The notes under the pieces: generated by a model
Database searches by the model: none
Seen by the model: the letters and a program-made list of their open reading frames with translations, nothing else
Told to the model about the DNA's origin: nothing
NCBI GenBank assembly: GCA_029210225.1
Contig: JARGOJ010000195.1
Span: 5,931-11,493, forward strand
Source: Planctomycetota bacterium
GTDB taxonomy: Bacteria; Planctomycetota; J058; JARGOJ01
Direction: 5' to 3'
Length of the DNA stretch: 5,563 nucleotides
Shown: positions 1 through 5,563 of the stretch, one piece after another
Layout of the letters: every line of letters begins with the position of its first letter
Position numbering within the stretch: the stretch's first letter is position 1
Program-made: the position numbers and the translations under genes

Positions 1-1
1 C

Positions 2-103
2 ATGATTGAGCAGAAGACGCGCCTCCTGACTCCTTGGTTTATGCAAGAGTGGGTGACGCTCAGGGAGCTCTATCAAAACGACTTAGCGCCTTTCCTTGGA
101 TAG
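2..103 (+). CDS. Probable 3' end of an upstream gene (partial)
   Basis: This frame is open from the left edge and ends at a TAG at 101-103, giving 33 residues that include WFMQEWVTLRELYQNDLAPF. Their composition (aromatic, Leu and charged residues mixed) looks like a real helical C-terminus, and codon choice resembles the neighbours. The ATG at 2-4 has no visible ribosome binding site because it sits at the edge, so this is more likely a gene tail than a 33-residue gene. I do not recognise the family. A sulfotransferase-like tail ending LYxxDLxxxLG crossed my mind, but it is too short to call. The next gene begins 92 nt downstream on the same strand, so co-transcription is possible. Confidence 0.35.
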   Translation: MIEQKTRLLTPWFMQEWVTLRELYQNDLAPFLG

Positions 104-179
104 ATGTTGTCGCTGAAAAAGCAAAAATGAGCGCTCTTTAGTATTCTATGAGCGATTCAAAGGCCTATCAGATCACCCT

Positions 180-185
180 AAGGAA
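180..185 (+). promoter_or_regulatory. Ribosome binding site that decides the flavin reductase start
   Basis: AAGGAA lies 10 nt before the ATG at 196. The frame is also open from an ATG at 148, but the 16 extra residues (MSDSKAYQITLRKQVP) precede the first beta strand of the flavodoxin-like fold and have no comparable Shine-Dalgarno. The start at 196 is therefore preferred. Confidence 0.6.
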
Positions 186-195
186 ACAAGTCCCT

Positions 196-696
196 ATGAA
201 AACTGTTCTCGTTCTTGTTGCAAGTGTTGGGAAGAATGTCGAGCTTGGCGAGAAGATCGCTGAAGAAGTTCGTGCCCAAGACGGCGAAGCGAAAATTGTC
301 AACCTCGTCGATTTAGAATTGCCCCTCTACTCGACAAAGGCAGAAGCCGGCGGCATCCCCGAGAAGGCTGTCGAATTAGCCAAGCAAATGATTGAGGCGA
401 ACGGCGTCTTCTTTGTCGCCCCGGAATACAATGGTTCTATCCCCCCCTGTCTCAATAACATGATCGCTTGGGTCAGTCGCTCCGGAGACGATTGGCGCGG
501 CGCCTTTAACGGCAAAGTAGCCGGTATTGCAACCCATAGCGGCGGCGGTGGACTCACTGTCCTCGCAGCGATGCGCGCACAATTGTCTTACCTCGGAATG
601 AACGTCATCGGCCGTCAATTGCAAACGAACTTTGGAAAGCCTCTCAATCCTGAGTCGGCGACCGCTGTGGTTGCGCAAATCTTAAAGCTCTCCTAA
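196..696 (+). CDS. NADPH-dependent FMN reductase family protein
   Basis: This 166-residue protein has the flavodoxin-like fold of the NADPH-dependent FMN reductase family (COG0431, the SsuE/ArsH/azoreductase-like group). Such enzymes are cytoplasmic and use NAD(P)H to reduce FMN, quinones or azo compounds. Visible evidence is the first strand TVLVLVAS (residues 3-10), the family signature PEYNGSIP at 77-84 followed by N87, N88 and W92, and a glycine loop HSGGGG at 114-119, where the family contacts the flavin. Length matches small family members, about 160-190 residues. The N-terminal phosphate loop reads ASVGKNVELGE rather than the common GSxRxxS, so FMN-phosphate binding may differ in detail. 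The gene ends 33 nt before the next plus-strand gene and probably shares its transcript. The family assignment is firm; the physiological substrate cannot be read from sequence. Confidence 0.9.
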   Translation: MKTVLVLVASVGKNVELGEKIAEEVRAQDGEAKIVNLVDLELPLYSTKAEAGGIPEKAVELAKQMIEANGVFFVAPEYNGSIPPCLNNMIAWVSRSGDDWRGAFNGKVAGIATHSGGGGLTVLAAMRAQLSYLGMNVIGRQLQTNFGKPLNPESATAVVAQILKLS

Positions 697-717
697 GCCC
701 TTTCCCATTTTCATGGC

Positions 718-722
718 GAGGA
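718..722 (+). promoter_or_regulatory. Ribosome binding site inside a small inverted repeat
   Basis: GAGGA is spaced 7 nt from the ATG at 730 and sets the start of the macrodomain-like gene; an ATG at 713 is in another frame. The Shine-Dalgarno forms one arm of GAGGA-T-TCCTC (718-728). A 4-bp stem with a 3-nt loop could partly hide it, but so short a stem would be weak. Confidence 0.55.
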
Positions 723-729
723 TTCCTCT

Positions 730-1842
730 ATGTTTGTCGAAGATCTTACGCGCTTGGAATCTGTTCGCCGACAGCTGCTTAATCACAATGGTTGCCTTTC
801 CCGTGGGGAGCTTGGGGAATACGTCCGTGACCTGGAAATCGAAGTGGAGGCCGACCTTACGGAGGCCTTCTCTTTTGACGACCCTGAATCAGCGCTGTTA
901 AAGACCTCTCTGGGCACCTTTCGCGCCGGCCGCTTCACGACCCCCAGCCTCAGAGAATTAAGGGACGCTGTCCCTTCCGGAGCAAGGAGCGCCCGCTCAC
1001 GGTTGTCATTGCTGATTGGTGGACATGACCTCTTTGACATTGGCACTCTCCAAGCCGGAGCCAGACCGGGCGCGTTGTTTCAAGCGGCGTCTCAATTCAA
1101 TTGTCTGGAAGCACCTGGGGCCCGCATTGTCCCCATTCGCTATTACCTTGGTGATTCCACTCAGGGCCCCCGGGCCTCTATTTCCGCGCTCCCTGGCACT
1201 TTTCTCCGGCACTATGCCGCCCCCGGTTTTAATGGTCGCTTTACTCAAACAGATACCCGAGATATCAATCTTCTAAAAGATGTCCTCGACCCCGATGTCG
1301 CTCGGGTTCAATCGGGATATTTGCGCGGCTCTGGGATTCACTCGGGACCTGAAGCCTTGGCACAATTGAATGAGAACTTCGATAAGATTCGAGTGGGGGC
1401 TCATGACAACGTCGACGTTCTCTTTGGCAGTCAATGGAGCGGTCCGGTTCCTAAGAGCAACCCTGGAATTGGTCAGGTCTTTACCTCGACGATTGCCCTT
1501 GGAGGCTATAGCTTTGGGTCCTCCGACCTTGAGGGCTTGTGTAAGCCTCTGCTCCGCGCCGCTTACCTCGGTACCTTGTTATCCGCTATTCAAATGAAAC
1601 GCCGCACTGTCTTCTTAACACTGATTGGTGGGGGCGTCTTTGGCAACCCCCTGATTGAAATTTGGAATGCGATTCTCTGGGCCTTGAACGAGACCGATGA
1701 GCTGATTTCCGAGCCCCTGGATGTCATCCTGAATATGTATGGCGGGATTGGCCGATTGTCTCCCGAAGATGTTCACGATGAAGTGAAAGATCGGGAGGGA
1801 ACAATCATTGAAGCCGACCGTGGTCGGTTTATTGTCTATTAA
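730..1842 (+). CDS. Uncharacterised protein with macrodomain-like (PARG-like) motifs
   Basis: This 370-residue soluble protein has no signal peptide or membrane segment. I recognise the motif order as that of an unnamed family I recall mainly from eukaryotic and scattered bacterial genomes. The order is AGRFTTPSLRELR (66-78), a strand ending GGHDLFDIG (97-105), FQAASQFNCLE (117-127), STQGPRASISAL (143-154), a TQTDTRDINLL stretch (172-182), RVGAHDNVDV (221-230), a polar-to-strand segment FTSTIALGGY (251-260), and a terminal VFLTLIGGGVFGNP (294-307). The last block strongly resembles the glycine-rich GxGxFGNP loop of macrodomains and microbial PARG (DUF2263), and ASQFNCLE sits where those proteins carry their conserved Asn-containing ligand loop. 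I infer an ADP-ribose- or nucleotide-binding fold, possibly a hydrolase, with an N-terminal region of about 90 residues of unknown role. It lies 33 nt behind the FMN reductase gene. The family is recalled from memory and its function is not established. Confidence 0.75.
   Translation: MFVEDLTRLESVRRQLLNHNGCLSRGELGEYVRDLEIEVEADLTEAFSFDDPESALLKTSLGTFRAGRFTTPSLRELRDAVPSGARSARSRLSLLIGGHDLFDIGTLQAGARPGALFQAASQFNCLEAPGARIVPIRYYLGDSTQGPRASISALPGTFLRHYAAPGFNGRFTQTDTRDINLLKDVLDPDVARVQSGYLRGSGIHSGPEALAQLNENFDKIRVGAHDNVDVLFGSQWSGPVPKSNPGIGQVFTSTIALGGYSFGSSDLEGLCKPLLRAAYLGTLLSAIQMKRRTVFLTLIGGGVFGNPLIEIWNAILWALNETDELISEPLDVILNMYGGIGRLSPEDVHDEVKDREGTIIEADRGRFIVY
1811..1840 (+). terminator. Candidate intrinsic terminator within the 3' end of the macrodomain-like gene
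   Basis: CCGACC (1814-1819) and GGTCGG (1822-1827) are exact inverted arms. The stem extends outward by one G-U and two A-U pairs (1811-1813 with 1828-1830). Because a 2-nt loop is too tight, the realistic form is about 8 bp closed by a CGTG loop. The following 1828-1840 is T-rich but interrupted (TTTATTGTCTATT), so termination would be weak. It sits in the last codons of the gene, 18 nt before the end of the convergent lipoprotein gene, where a terminator is expected. On the minus strand no T-run follows the stem, so it would serve only the plus-strand unit. Confidence 0.4.
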
Positions 1843-1857
1843 TGAATAAGGATTGAA

Positions 1858-2610
1858 TTATTTATCTTTAGCCTCGGCATCGAGCGTCTTAAACCCGCAG
1901 GACTCCGCGAGGCTATTTTGCTTTGTGATCAATTCGCTTTGTCTGGCCTCAGCCCGTTGGTCAAACTCACCAAGGTATTTCTTTGAGACCTTTGAAGGAT
2001 AAGGACGGCCTCCGGCTCCCTTGAGGTAAGGTCCTACTTTCAATTTCAAGATTTTAAACAATTGAGCAGGGTCGACGGTCATAAAGAGCACTGTCTTATC
2101 TGGCAAATCGACGGGCTTGTAACGAGCGACGATCACTGTGTATTTCGATAGGCTTTCGATAAATGAAGAAAGCGGCTTCTCCTGGGAGTTCCGAAAGCGG
2201 TCGACCGGGCCGTTCTCTGGGTACTCGGGCATGGTCTTAAGCTCGTCTAAGAATCGATTGGCTTCAATTAAACAAAGCGCCATGAGCTTCTCTTTAGCCA
2301 TATTCAAGGCGGCGTCTTTGGCCCTCGGATGTTCGAGGCGATCCTTAATCTCCGCCTCCCCAGTCGAGTAAAAGGCATCTTTGAGAAGCTCTGTTTTCGC
2401 GCTCGCTGTGGCCGCCTGATCTTTGCTTAGCTCGGTGGGCTCTCCTGGAATATAGGCCTTAATCTCGGCGGTCTCTTTTGGACCTTCGATGGTCTTTGGG
2501 GGAGTCTTTTCCGGAGCGGGCTCCGGGTCAGTGCAAGCCGTGACGGAGATTGTGAGAAGCAGCAACGCAATCTTTGTGAGCGAACAGTGTCTTAAAGAAA
2601 GTCGTGTCAT
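1858..2610 (-). CDS. Putative lipoprotein, unknown function
   Basis: This 250-residue exported protein begins with a basic n-region and the hydrophobic core KIALLLLTI, then the lipobox VTAC with the lipidated cysteine at residue 26. Thr at +2 gives no inner-membrane retention signal, so in a diderm the outer membrane is the likely site. Residues 27-60 are a Pro/Glu/Thr/Lys-rich flexible linker. The rest is charged and mostly helical (residues 62-125), with one strand-rich patch, YTVIVARYKP to TVLFMTVDPAQL (157-184). Cysteines C113 and C238 could pair, which is only a possibility. The Shine-Dalgarno AGGA (complement of 2618-2621) is 7 nt from the ATG. Its gene stops 15 nt from the stop of the opposing gene. 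I do not recognise a family; a remote likeness to LPP20-type lipoproteins is a guess. It follows the acetyltransferase gene by 108 nt on the same strand, so operon membership is uncertain. Confidence 0.8.
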   Translation of the reverse strand: MTRLSLRHCSLTKIALLLLTISVTACTDPEPAPEKTPPKTIEGPKETAEIKAYIPGEPTELSKDQAATASAKTELLKDAFYSTGEAEIKDRLEHPRAKDAALNMAKEKLMALCLIEANRFLDELKTMPEYPENGPVDRFRNSQEKPLSSFIESLSKYTVIVARYKPVDLPDKTVLFMTVDPAQLFKILKLKVGPYLKGAGGRPYPSKVSKKYLGEFDQRAEARQSELITKQNSLAESCGFKTLDAEAKDK

Positions 2611-2718
2611 TTCTGAGTCCTATAAGGGCAGCGAGCTTGGCGAGGCGCGTCATCGCTCCGTCGCATAGCAAGAATCCGGGCGCCCGTAGTCTACCAAGTT
2701 TCACCCCAATCGGGTCCT

Positions 2719-3231
2719 TCAGCACTCCTTGAAGGCCTCATGATAATGGACATGACCAGACAGCCCTAGCTGCTGCTCGGCCCCAAAAACATGGGCCATG
2801 AAGACGTTGTCAGGGACCTCGTAGTCCCCAGTGATCGAGTGTTTTGAGGCGGGCTCAAAGCCAAAGCGAGGATAGAAATTCGGATGACCCAGGCAAATGA
2901 TCGCCACCGCGTCTTCACTCTTCGCACGCTCAAGGCTCGCTTGAACCAATGCGCTCCCGACTCCTTTTTTCTGCCAGCTAGGGAGCACGCTCATCGGTCC
3001 GAGGCCGAGGACAAGCCCTGGGTTCTTAGAGTGAGTCATGTCAGACAGCGCTAAATGGCCGACAATCTCAGAGCCAGAGACCGCGACAAGAGAGACCCGC
3101 AAGGCTCCAGCCTTGCGCAAGAGTCCGACAACCTTGCCTTCGCCGCTTTGGCCAAATGCAAGATCATTCAGGGCGGTGATGGCGTCGTGGTCGGCGGCTG
3201 CCTCAACGCGAATTTGAAAGGGCTGGTTCAT
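2719..3231 (-). CDS. GNAT family N-acetyltransferase, YhbS-like (COG3153)
   Basis: This 170-residue cytoplasmic acyl-CoA-dependent acetyltransferase has an unidentified acceptor. The GNAT fold is visible in order: the first strand FQIRVEAAADHDAI (5-18), strand LVAVSGSEIVGHLAL (48-62), the acetyl-CoA pyrophosphate-binding motif A, GLGPMSVLPSWQKKGVGSAL (76-95, Q87-K-K-G90-V-G92), and the hallmark LGHPNFYPRFGF (114-125) typical of the YhbS branch. The C-terminal segment VPDNVFMAHVF and the HVHYHEAF end also match that branch, and length is normal. The ATG has AAAGGA (complement of 3241-3246) 9 nt upstream. It is transcribed divergently from the desaturase-like gene across a 197-nt spacer. YhbS-type proteins acetylate varied small molecules or proteins, so no substrate is proposed. 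Confidence 0.9.
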   Translation of the reverse strand: MNQPFQIRVEAAADHDAITALNDLAFGQSGEGKVVGLLRKAGALRVSLVAVSGSEIVGHLALSDMTHSKNPGLVLGLGPMSVLPSWQKKGVGSALVQASLERAKSEDAVAIICLGHPNFYPRFGFEPASKHSITGDYEVPDNVFMAHVFGAEQQLGLSGHVHYHEAFKEC

Positions 3232-3428
3232 GAGTTATTTTCCTTTAGGATTCCTTAGAAGTGGGAGCCATGGAGCAAGCCCAAAGAATGGAGGACATTG
3301 GACGATTTAGAGGGAAGCCCTAAGGTCGATGACTGAATTCGTAGTGACTGATTGGGACTCTGCAGGATTTAAGAATTGGATTAATATACCGGGGTTCTAG
3401 CAAGGATTGTAAAGACTTTGAGATTGTT
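3232..3428. promoter_or_regulatory. Divergent intergenic region, presumed promoters for both flanking genes
   Basis: This 197-nt spacer separates the divergent acetyltransferase and desaturase-like genes, so it should hold at least two promoters. I see a TAATAT (3382-3387) that could be a plus-strand -10 element, but no convincing -35 at 16-18 nt. No clear operator palindrome stands out beyond short arms such as AGGATTCCT (3247-3255). A 17-codon ORF (3270-3323) is present but is not supported as a gene. The call rests on gene orientation, not on a recognised site. Confidence 0.35.
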
Positions 3429-3438
3429 TTGAAAGACT
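3405..3438 (+). repeat. Imperfect tandem repeat over the desaturase start codon
   Basis: GATTGT followed by AAAGACT occurs at 3405-3417. The same two words recur at 3422-3427 and 3432-3438 with four extra bases between them. The second copy contains the TTG start at 3429. This may be chance in an A/T-rich leader, or a small duplication near the ribosome binding site. Confidence 0.3.
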
Positions 3439-4907
3439 ACGACGTCGCCGTCATCGGCGCGGGATTTGGTGGCCTGGGAGCGGCATTAGAGCTTGCTCGT
3501 GGCGGCGCTTCGGTGATCCTCTTAGAGATGCTGAATTACCCCGGTGGCTGCGCCGGGACCTTCAATAAAGCCGGTTATCGATTCGAAGCCGGGGCGACTT
3601 TATCGAGTGGCCTCGGTCCTGGTCAATTGTTTCGTCGCTGGATCGATGAATACCAGCTCGACGTTCACAGCGAAATCCTCGACCCGATCCTCGATTTCCG
3701 TTGCGGCTCCGAGCGCATCCTGGTCCCAGGGAATCGGGAAGACCTTATAAAGCAGTTCTCCAAAGGATCCGTCTCAAAGGAATAAGAGCGCTTCTTCCGC
3801 GAGCAGAAAACAGTCGCGGACAAGCTTTGGGGAGTGCTCAATGACCCGGAGCTTCTTCCGCCCCTCTCCGGTGGGAGCTTACTCAGCCATCTTCGTCGAA
3901 GCCCCCAATACCTTGGCTTACTACGCTGGCTTGGGAAGCCATTAAAAAAGGTTCTAGAGGCCTATCAATTAGACAAGCCAGGACTCTTTCACTCCTTCTT
4001 AAACGCGACCTGTCAGATTACCGTGCAGTGTGGTGTCGAGGAGGCCGAAGCGCTCTTTGCATTGAGTACTTTGGATTATTATTTTCGCGGTACGCAGCAT
4101 ATTCGCGGTGGCCTGGGAGAGCTCGCCAAAGGCTTAGTGCAGGCCATTGAGAAAGAGCAGGGGGATGTCCTCTACACTCGACGAGTGAAGCGCCTAACGC
4201 GCTCCAAAGATAGGTGGTTGGTGGAGACGAGCAAGGAGAACTTTGAAGTCCCTGTTGTTGTGGCGAATGTTCTACCGAGGGCTTTGAATCAATTGATTGA
4301 TGGTCCGGTCGATGACCCGGAGCGATTAAAACGTTGGGAGAAATCCGTCGAGACCGGTTGGGGGGCTTGTATGCTTTATCGGGTGGTCAAGCGCCCAGAG
4401 AATGCGAAGCCTGGAGCTTGTCATATTCAATTGATTCAGGATCCAACCAAAGCTTTGCAGGATGGCAATCACCTCTTCTGTTCGATATCGGGCAAAGGCG
4501 AGAGAGATCGGGCCCCAGAGGGCTACGCAACCATGACGGTTTCGACCCATGTGAAGCACGGAGATAAGCGTCCGGAAAAGATTGAAGAGATACAGCAGCG
4601 AATGCGCCAGGGCCTAAAAGTGCTCGCTCCCGAGTGGGGTGAGTCTATCCTCTATGAAGTCCCTGGAAGCCCAAGAACCTTCGAGAGATTTACCGGGCGA
4701 CCGGATGGCTTTGTTGGGGGTGTCCCGAGGCGAGCGGGGCTTGGCAACTACAAAGACCTCTTCCCAAAGAGCTTGAGTAAGGGGCTCTACTTAGTCGGTG
4801 ATTCCGTCTTTCCTGGGCAGAGCACCCTGGCCACCGCGCTGGGGGGGCATCGAGTGGCTCATACGATATTGCGCTCTTCGGGAGGACCCTTCCCGATCGA
4901 TCGCTGA
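3429..4907 (+). pseudogene. CrtI/CrtD/CrtISO-type FAD-dependent desaturase or isomerase, interrupted by an in-frame TAA
   Basis: Read through the TAA at 3783-3785, this frame gives a colinear protein of about 492 codons, the usual length of carotenoid desaturases and isomerases. Using that numbering: the dinucleotide-binding GAGFGG (10-15) with ribose-contacting E33; PGGCAGTF (38-45), characteristic of this superfamily; YFRGTQHIRGGLGEL (218-232), the family glycine block; GNHLFCSIS (346-354) and PRTFERFTGRPDGFVGG (415-431), which most resemble CrtD or CrtISO-like enzymes; and the C-terminal FAD motif GLYLVGDSVFPGQST (452-466). Such flavoproteins desaturate or isomerise carotenes at the membrane surface, but relatives act on other substrates. 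Codon 119 is TAA; the residues after it, ERFFREQKTVADKLWG, continue the family sequence with no frameshift. The start is TTG at 3429 with weak GAGA 5 nt upstream; KDYDVAVIGAG is a normal family N-terminus. A restart at GTG 3834 would lack the FAD fold. No crt gene is visible nearby. Confidence 0.85.
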
Positions 4908-5017
4908 AATTCGCTGAGACATTTTTTGATAAAAAGCGAGGGAAGTGAATAGCAACAGGGGAGCCCTACGATAAAATTCCTGGCCCCGGAACGCTCTCGT
5001 AAAGGAATCGCTCTCCC

Positions 5018-5563
5018 ATGAATCGCCTTAAAAAACTCCCCTTGCTTCTCTCTCTTGCGCTGCTTGCGCTGACCTTTGCCTCTGAAGCGGAGAGTCAGGA
5101 TAAGACAAAGCCTCAGACTCTCTTAGAGGCGCGGAAGGGTTATAAGACAAAGCTCATTGAGAATGCTTACGAGCGCTCTGGTCCTGCGAAGTTCCCTCCG
5201 GCCAGGATCTTCGACTTGGTTCAGTATCCTTCTAAGGTGGGGAAGCTCTCGGCCTATTTGACCCCGGACCCGAAGGATAAGAAGAAGCACCCGGTGGTGA
5301 TTTGGATTGGGGATGGTTTTGATGGCTTAAAGAAGTCGCTTTGGGAAGAAGATACAGCCATGCTTAGAGACGCGGGCTTCCTTGTCTGTTGTCCGTCTTT
5401 TCGTGGGGAGAATGAAAACCCTGGGCAATTTGAGTTGGCTTATGGGGAGGTTGACGATGTCGTGGCTGCCGTTGACTATGTCTCGAAGCTCTCCTACGTC
5501 GACTCGAAGCGGGTCTATCTGCTTGGCTATGGTCGCGGGGGGACTCTGGCGATGCTCGCTGCG
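5018..5563 (+). CDS. Exported alpha/beta hydrolase family protein, truncated by the window edge
   Basis: 182 residues are visible before the right edge, with no stop. Residues 1-24 are a Sec signal peptide (basic RLKK, then a Leu/Ala core, probable cleavage after SEA), so it acts outside the cytoplasm. The body matches the DLH/prolyl-oligopeptidase-like alpha/beta hydrolase fold: strand HPVVIWIGDG (91-100), strand and loop GFLVCCPSFRGENENPG (120-136), GEVDDVVAAVDYV (143-155), and VYLLGYGRGGTLAML (166-180) at the nucleophile elbow. That elbow normally reads GxSxGG, but here residue 172 is Gly (GGT at 5531-5533). Asp and His of the triad would lie beyond the window. The ATG has AAAGGA (5001-5006) 11 nt upstream, slightly long spacing. 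A TAAAAT at 4972-4977 could be a -10 box, but its -35 is poor. The gap of 110 nt from the upstream gene suggests its own promoter. Activity is uncertain. Confidence 0.85.
   Translation, partial: MNRLKKLPLLLSLALLALTFASEAESQDKTKPQTLLEARKGYKTKLIENAYERSGPAKFPPARIFDLVQYPSKVGKLSAYLTPDPKDKKKHPVVIWIGDGFDGLKKSLWEEDTAMLRDAGFLVCCPSFRGENENPGQFELAYGEVDDVVAAVDYVSKLSYVDSKRVYLLGYGRGGTLAMLAA

Noticed and set aside
129..136. GAGCGCTC palindrome upstream of the flavin reductase
   Set aside because: It is a single 8-bp word without a recognised operator match.
2677..2686. Self-complementary CGGGCGCCCG between acetyltransferase and lipoprotein genes
   Set aside because: It has no loop and no following T-run, so it is not a terminator. 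There is no second copy or known operator match.
2528..2725. Minus-strand 65-codon ORF starting with a GTG that overlaps the acetyltransferase TGA, with AAGGA nearby
   Set aside because: It runs into the lipoprotein gene in another frame, the residues look like no known protein, and the lipoprotein start has its own good Shine-Dalgarno. Translational coupling is possible but unsupported.
3270..3323. 17-codon ORF in the divergent spacer
   Set aside because: Its GGGAG is only about 2 nt from the ATG and its composition is uninformative; it is probably chance.
3834..4907. Second desaturase segment as an independent gene starting at GTG
   Set aside because: It would lack the N-terminal FAD-binding fold. 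The GGGGA before the GTG is directly adjacent with no spacing, and family-like residues continue upstream of it in the same frame.
4894..4917. CGATCGATCG palindrome and TCGCTGA direct repeat around the desaturase stop codon
   Set aside because: The elements are short, low in information and have no attachment-site or terminator features.
4958..4987. GGGGAGCC paired with GGCCCC before the hydrolase gene
   Set aside because: The stem is bulged with a long loop and no U-tract; no riboswitch-like architecture is visible.

Overview
The window is ordinary-looking bacterial chromosome of moderate GC (roughly 50-55% by eye), densely coding, with genes on both strands and no insertion sequence, CRISPR array, tRNA or rRNA that I can see. 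A lipoprotein signal with a clean lipobox (complement of 1858-2610) and a second exported protein (from 5018) point to a diderm. Bdellovibrionota or other deltaproteobacteria-like lineages, or Planctomycetota/Verrucomicrobiota, would fit the protein families, but the sequence alone does not settle the phylum.

Layout, left to right. (a) 2-103: probable last codons of a gene that starts outside the window. (b) 196-696 and 730-1842, plus strand, 33 nt apart and probably one transcript: a small NADPH-dependent FMN reductase followed by a 370-residue protein of an uncharacterised family with macrodomain-like motifs. A hairpin in the last codons of the second gene may end this unit. (c) 1858-2610 and 2719-3231, minus strand, converging on (b) with a 15-nt gap: an unrecognised lipoprotein and, upstream of it, a YhbS-type GNAT acetyltransferase. 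(d) 3429-4907, plus strand, divergent from the acetyltransferase: a CrtI/CrtD/CrtISO-type FAD-dependent desaturase or isomerase, otherwise full length but split by one in-frame TAA at 3783-3785. (e) 5018 to the right edge: the N-terminal part of an exported alpha/beta hydrolase whose nucleophile-elbow serine position is glycine.

The genes do not form an obvious pathway. The best-supported functional unit is the flavin reductase plus macrodomain-like pair. The points most worth following are that second protein (an undescribed family, possibly acting on an ADP-ribose or nucleotide ligand), the lone nonsense codon in the desaturase, and the missing catalytic serine in the hydrolase. I found no evidence for a defence system, phage or mobile island.
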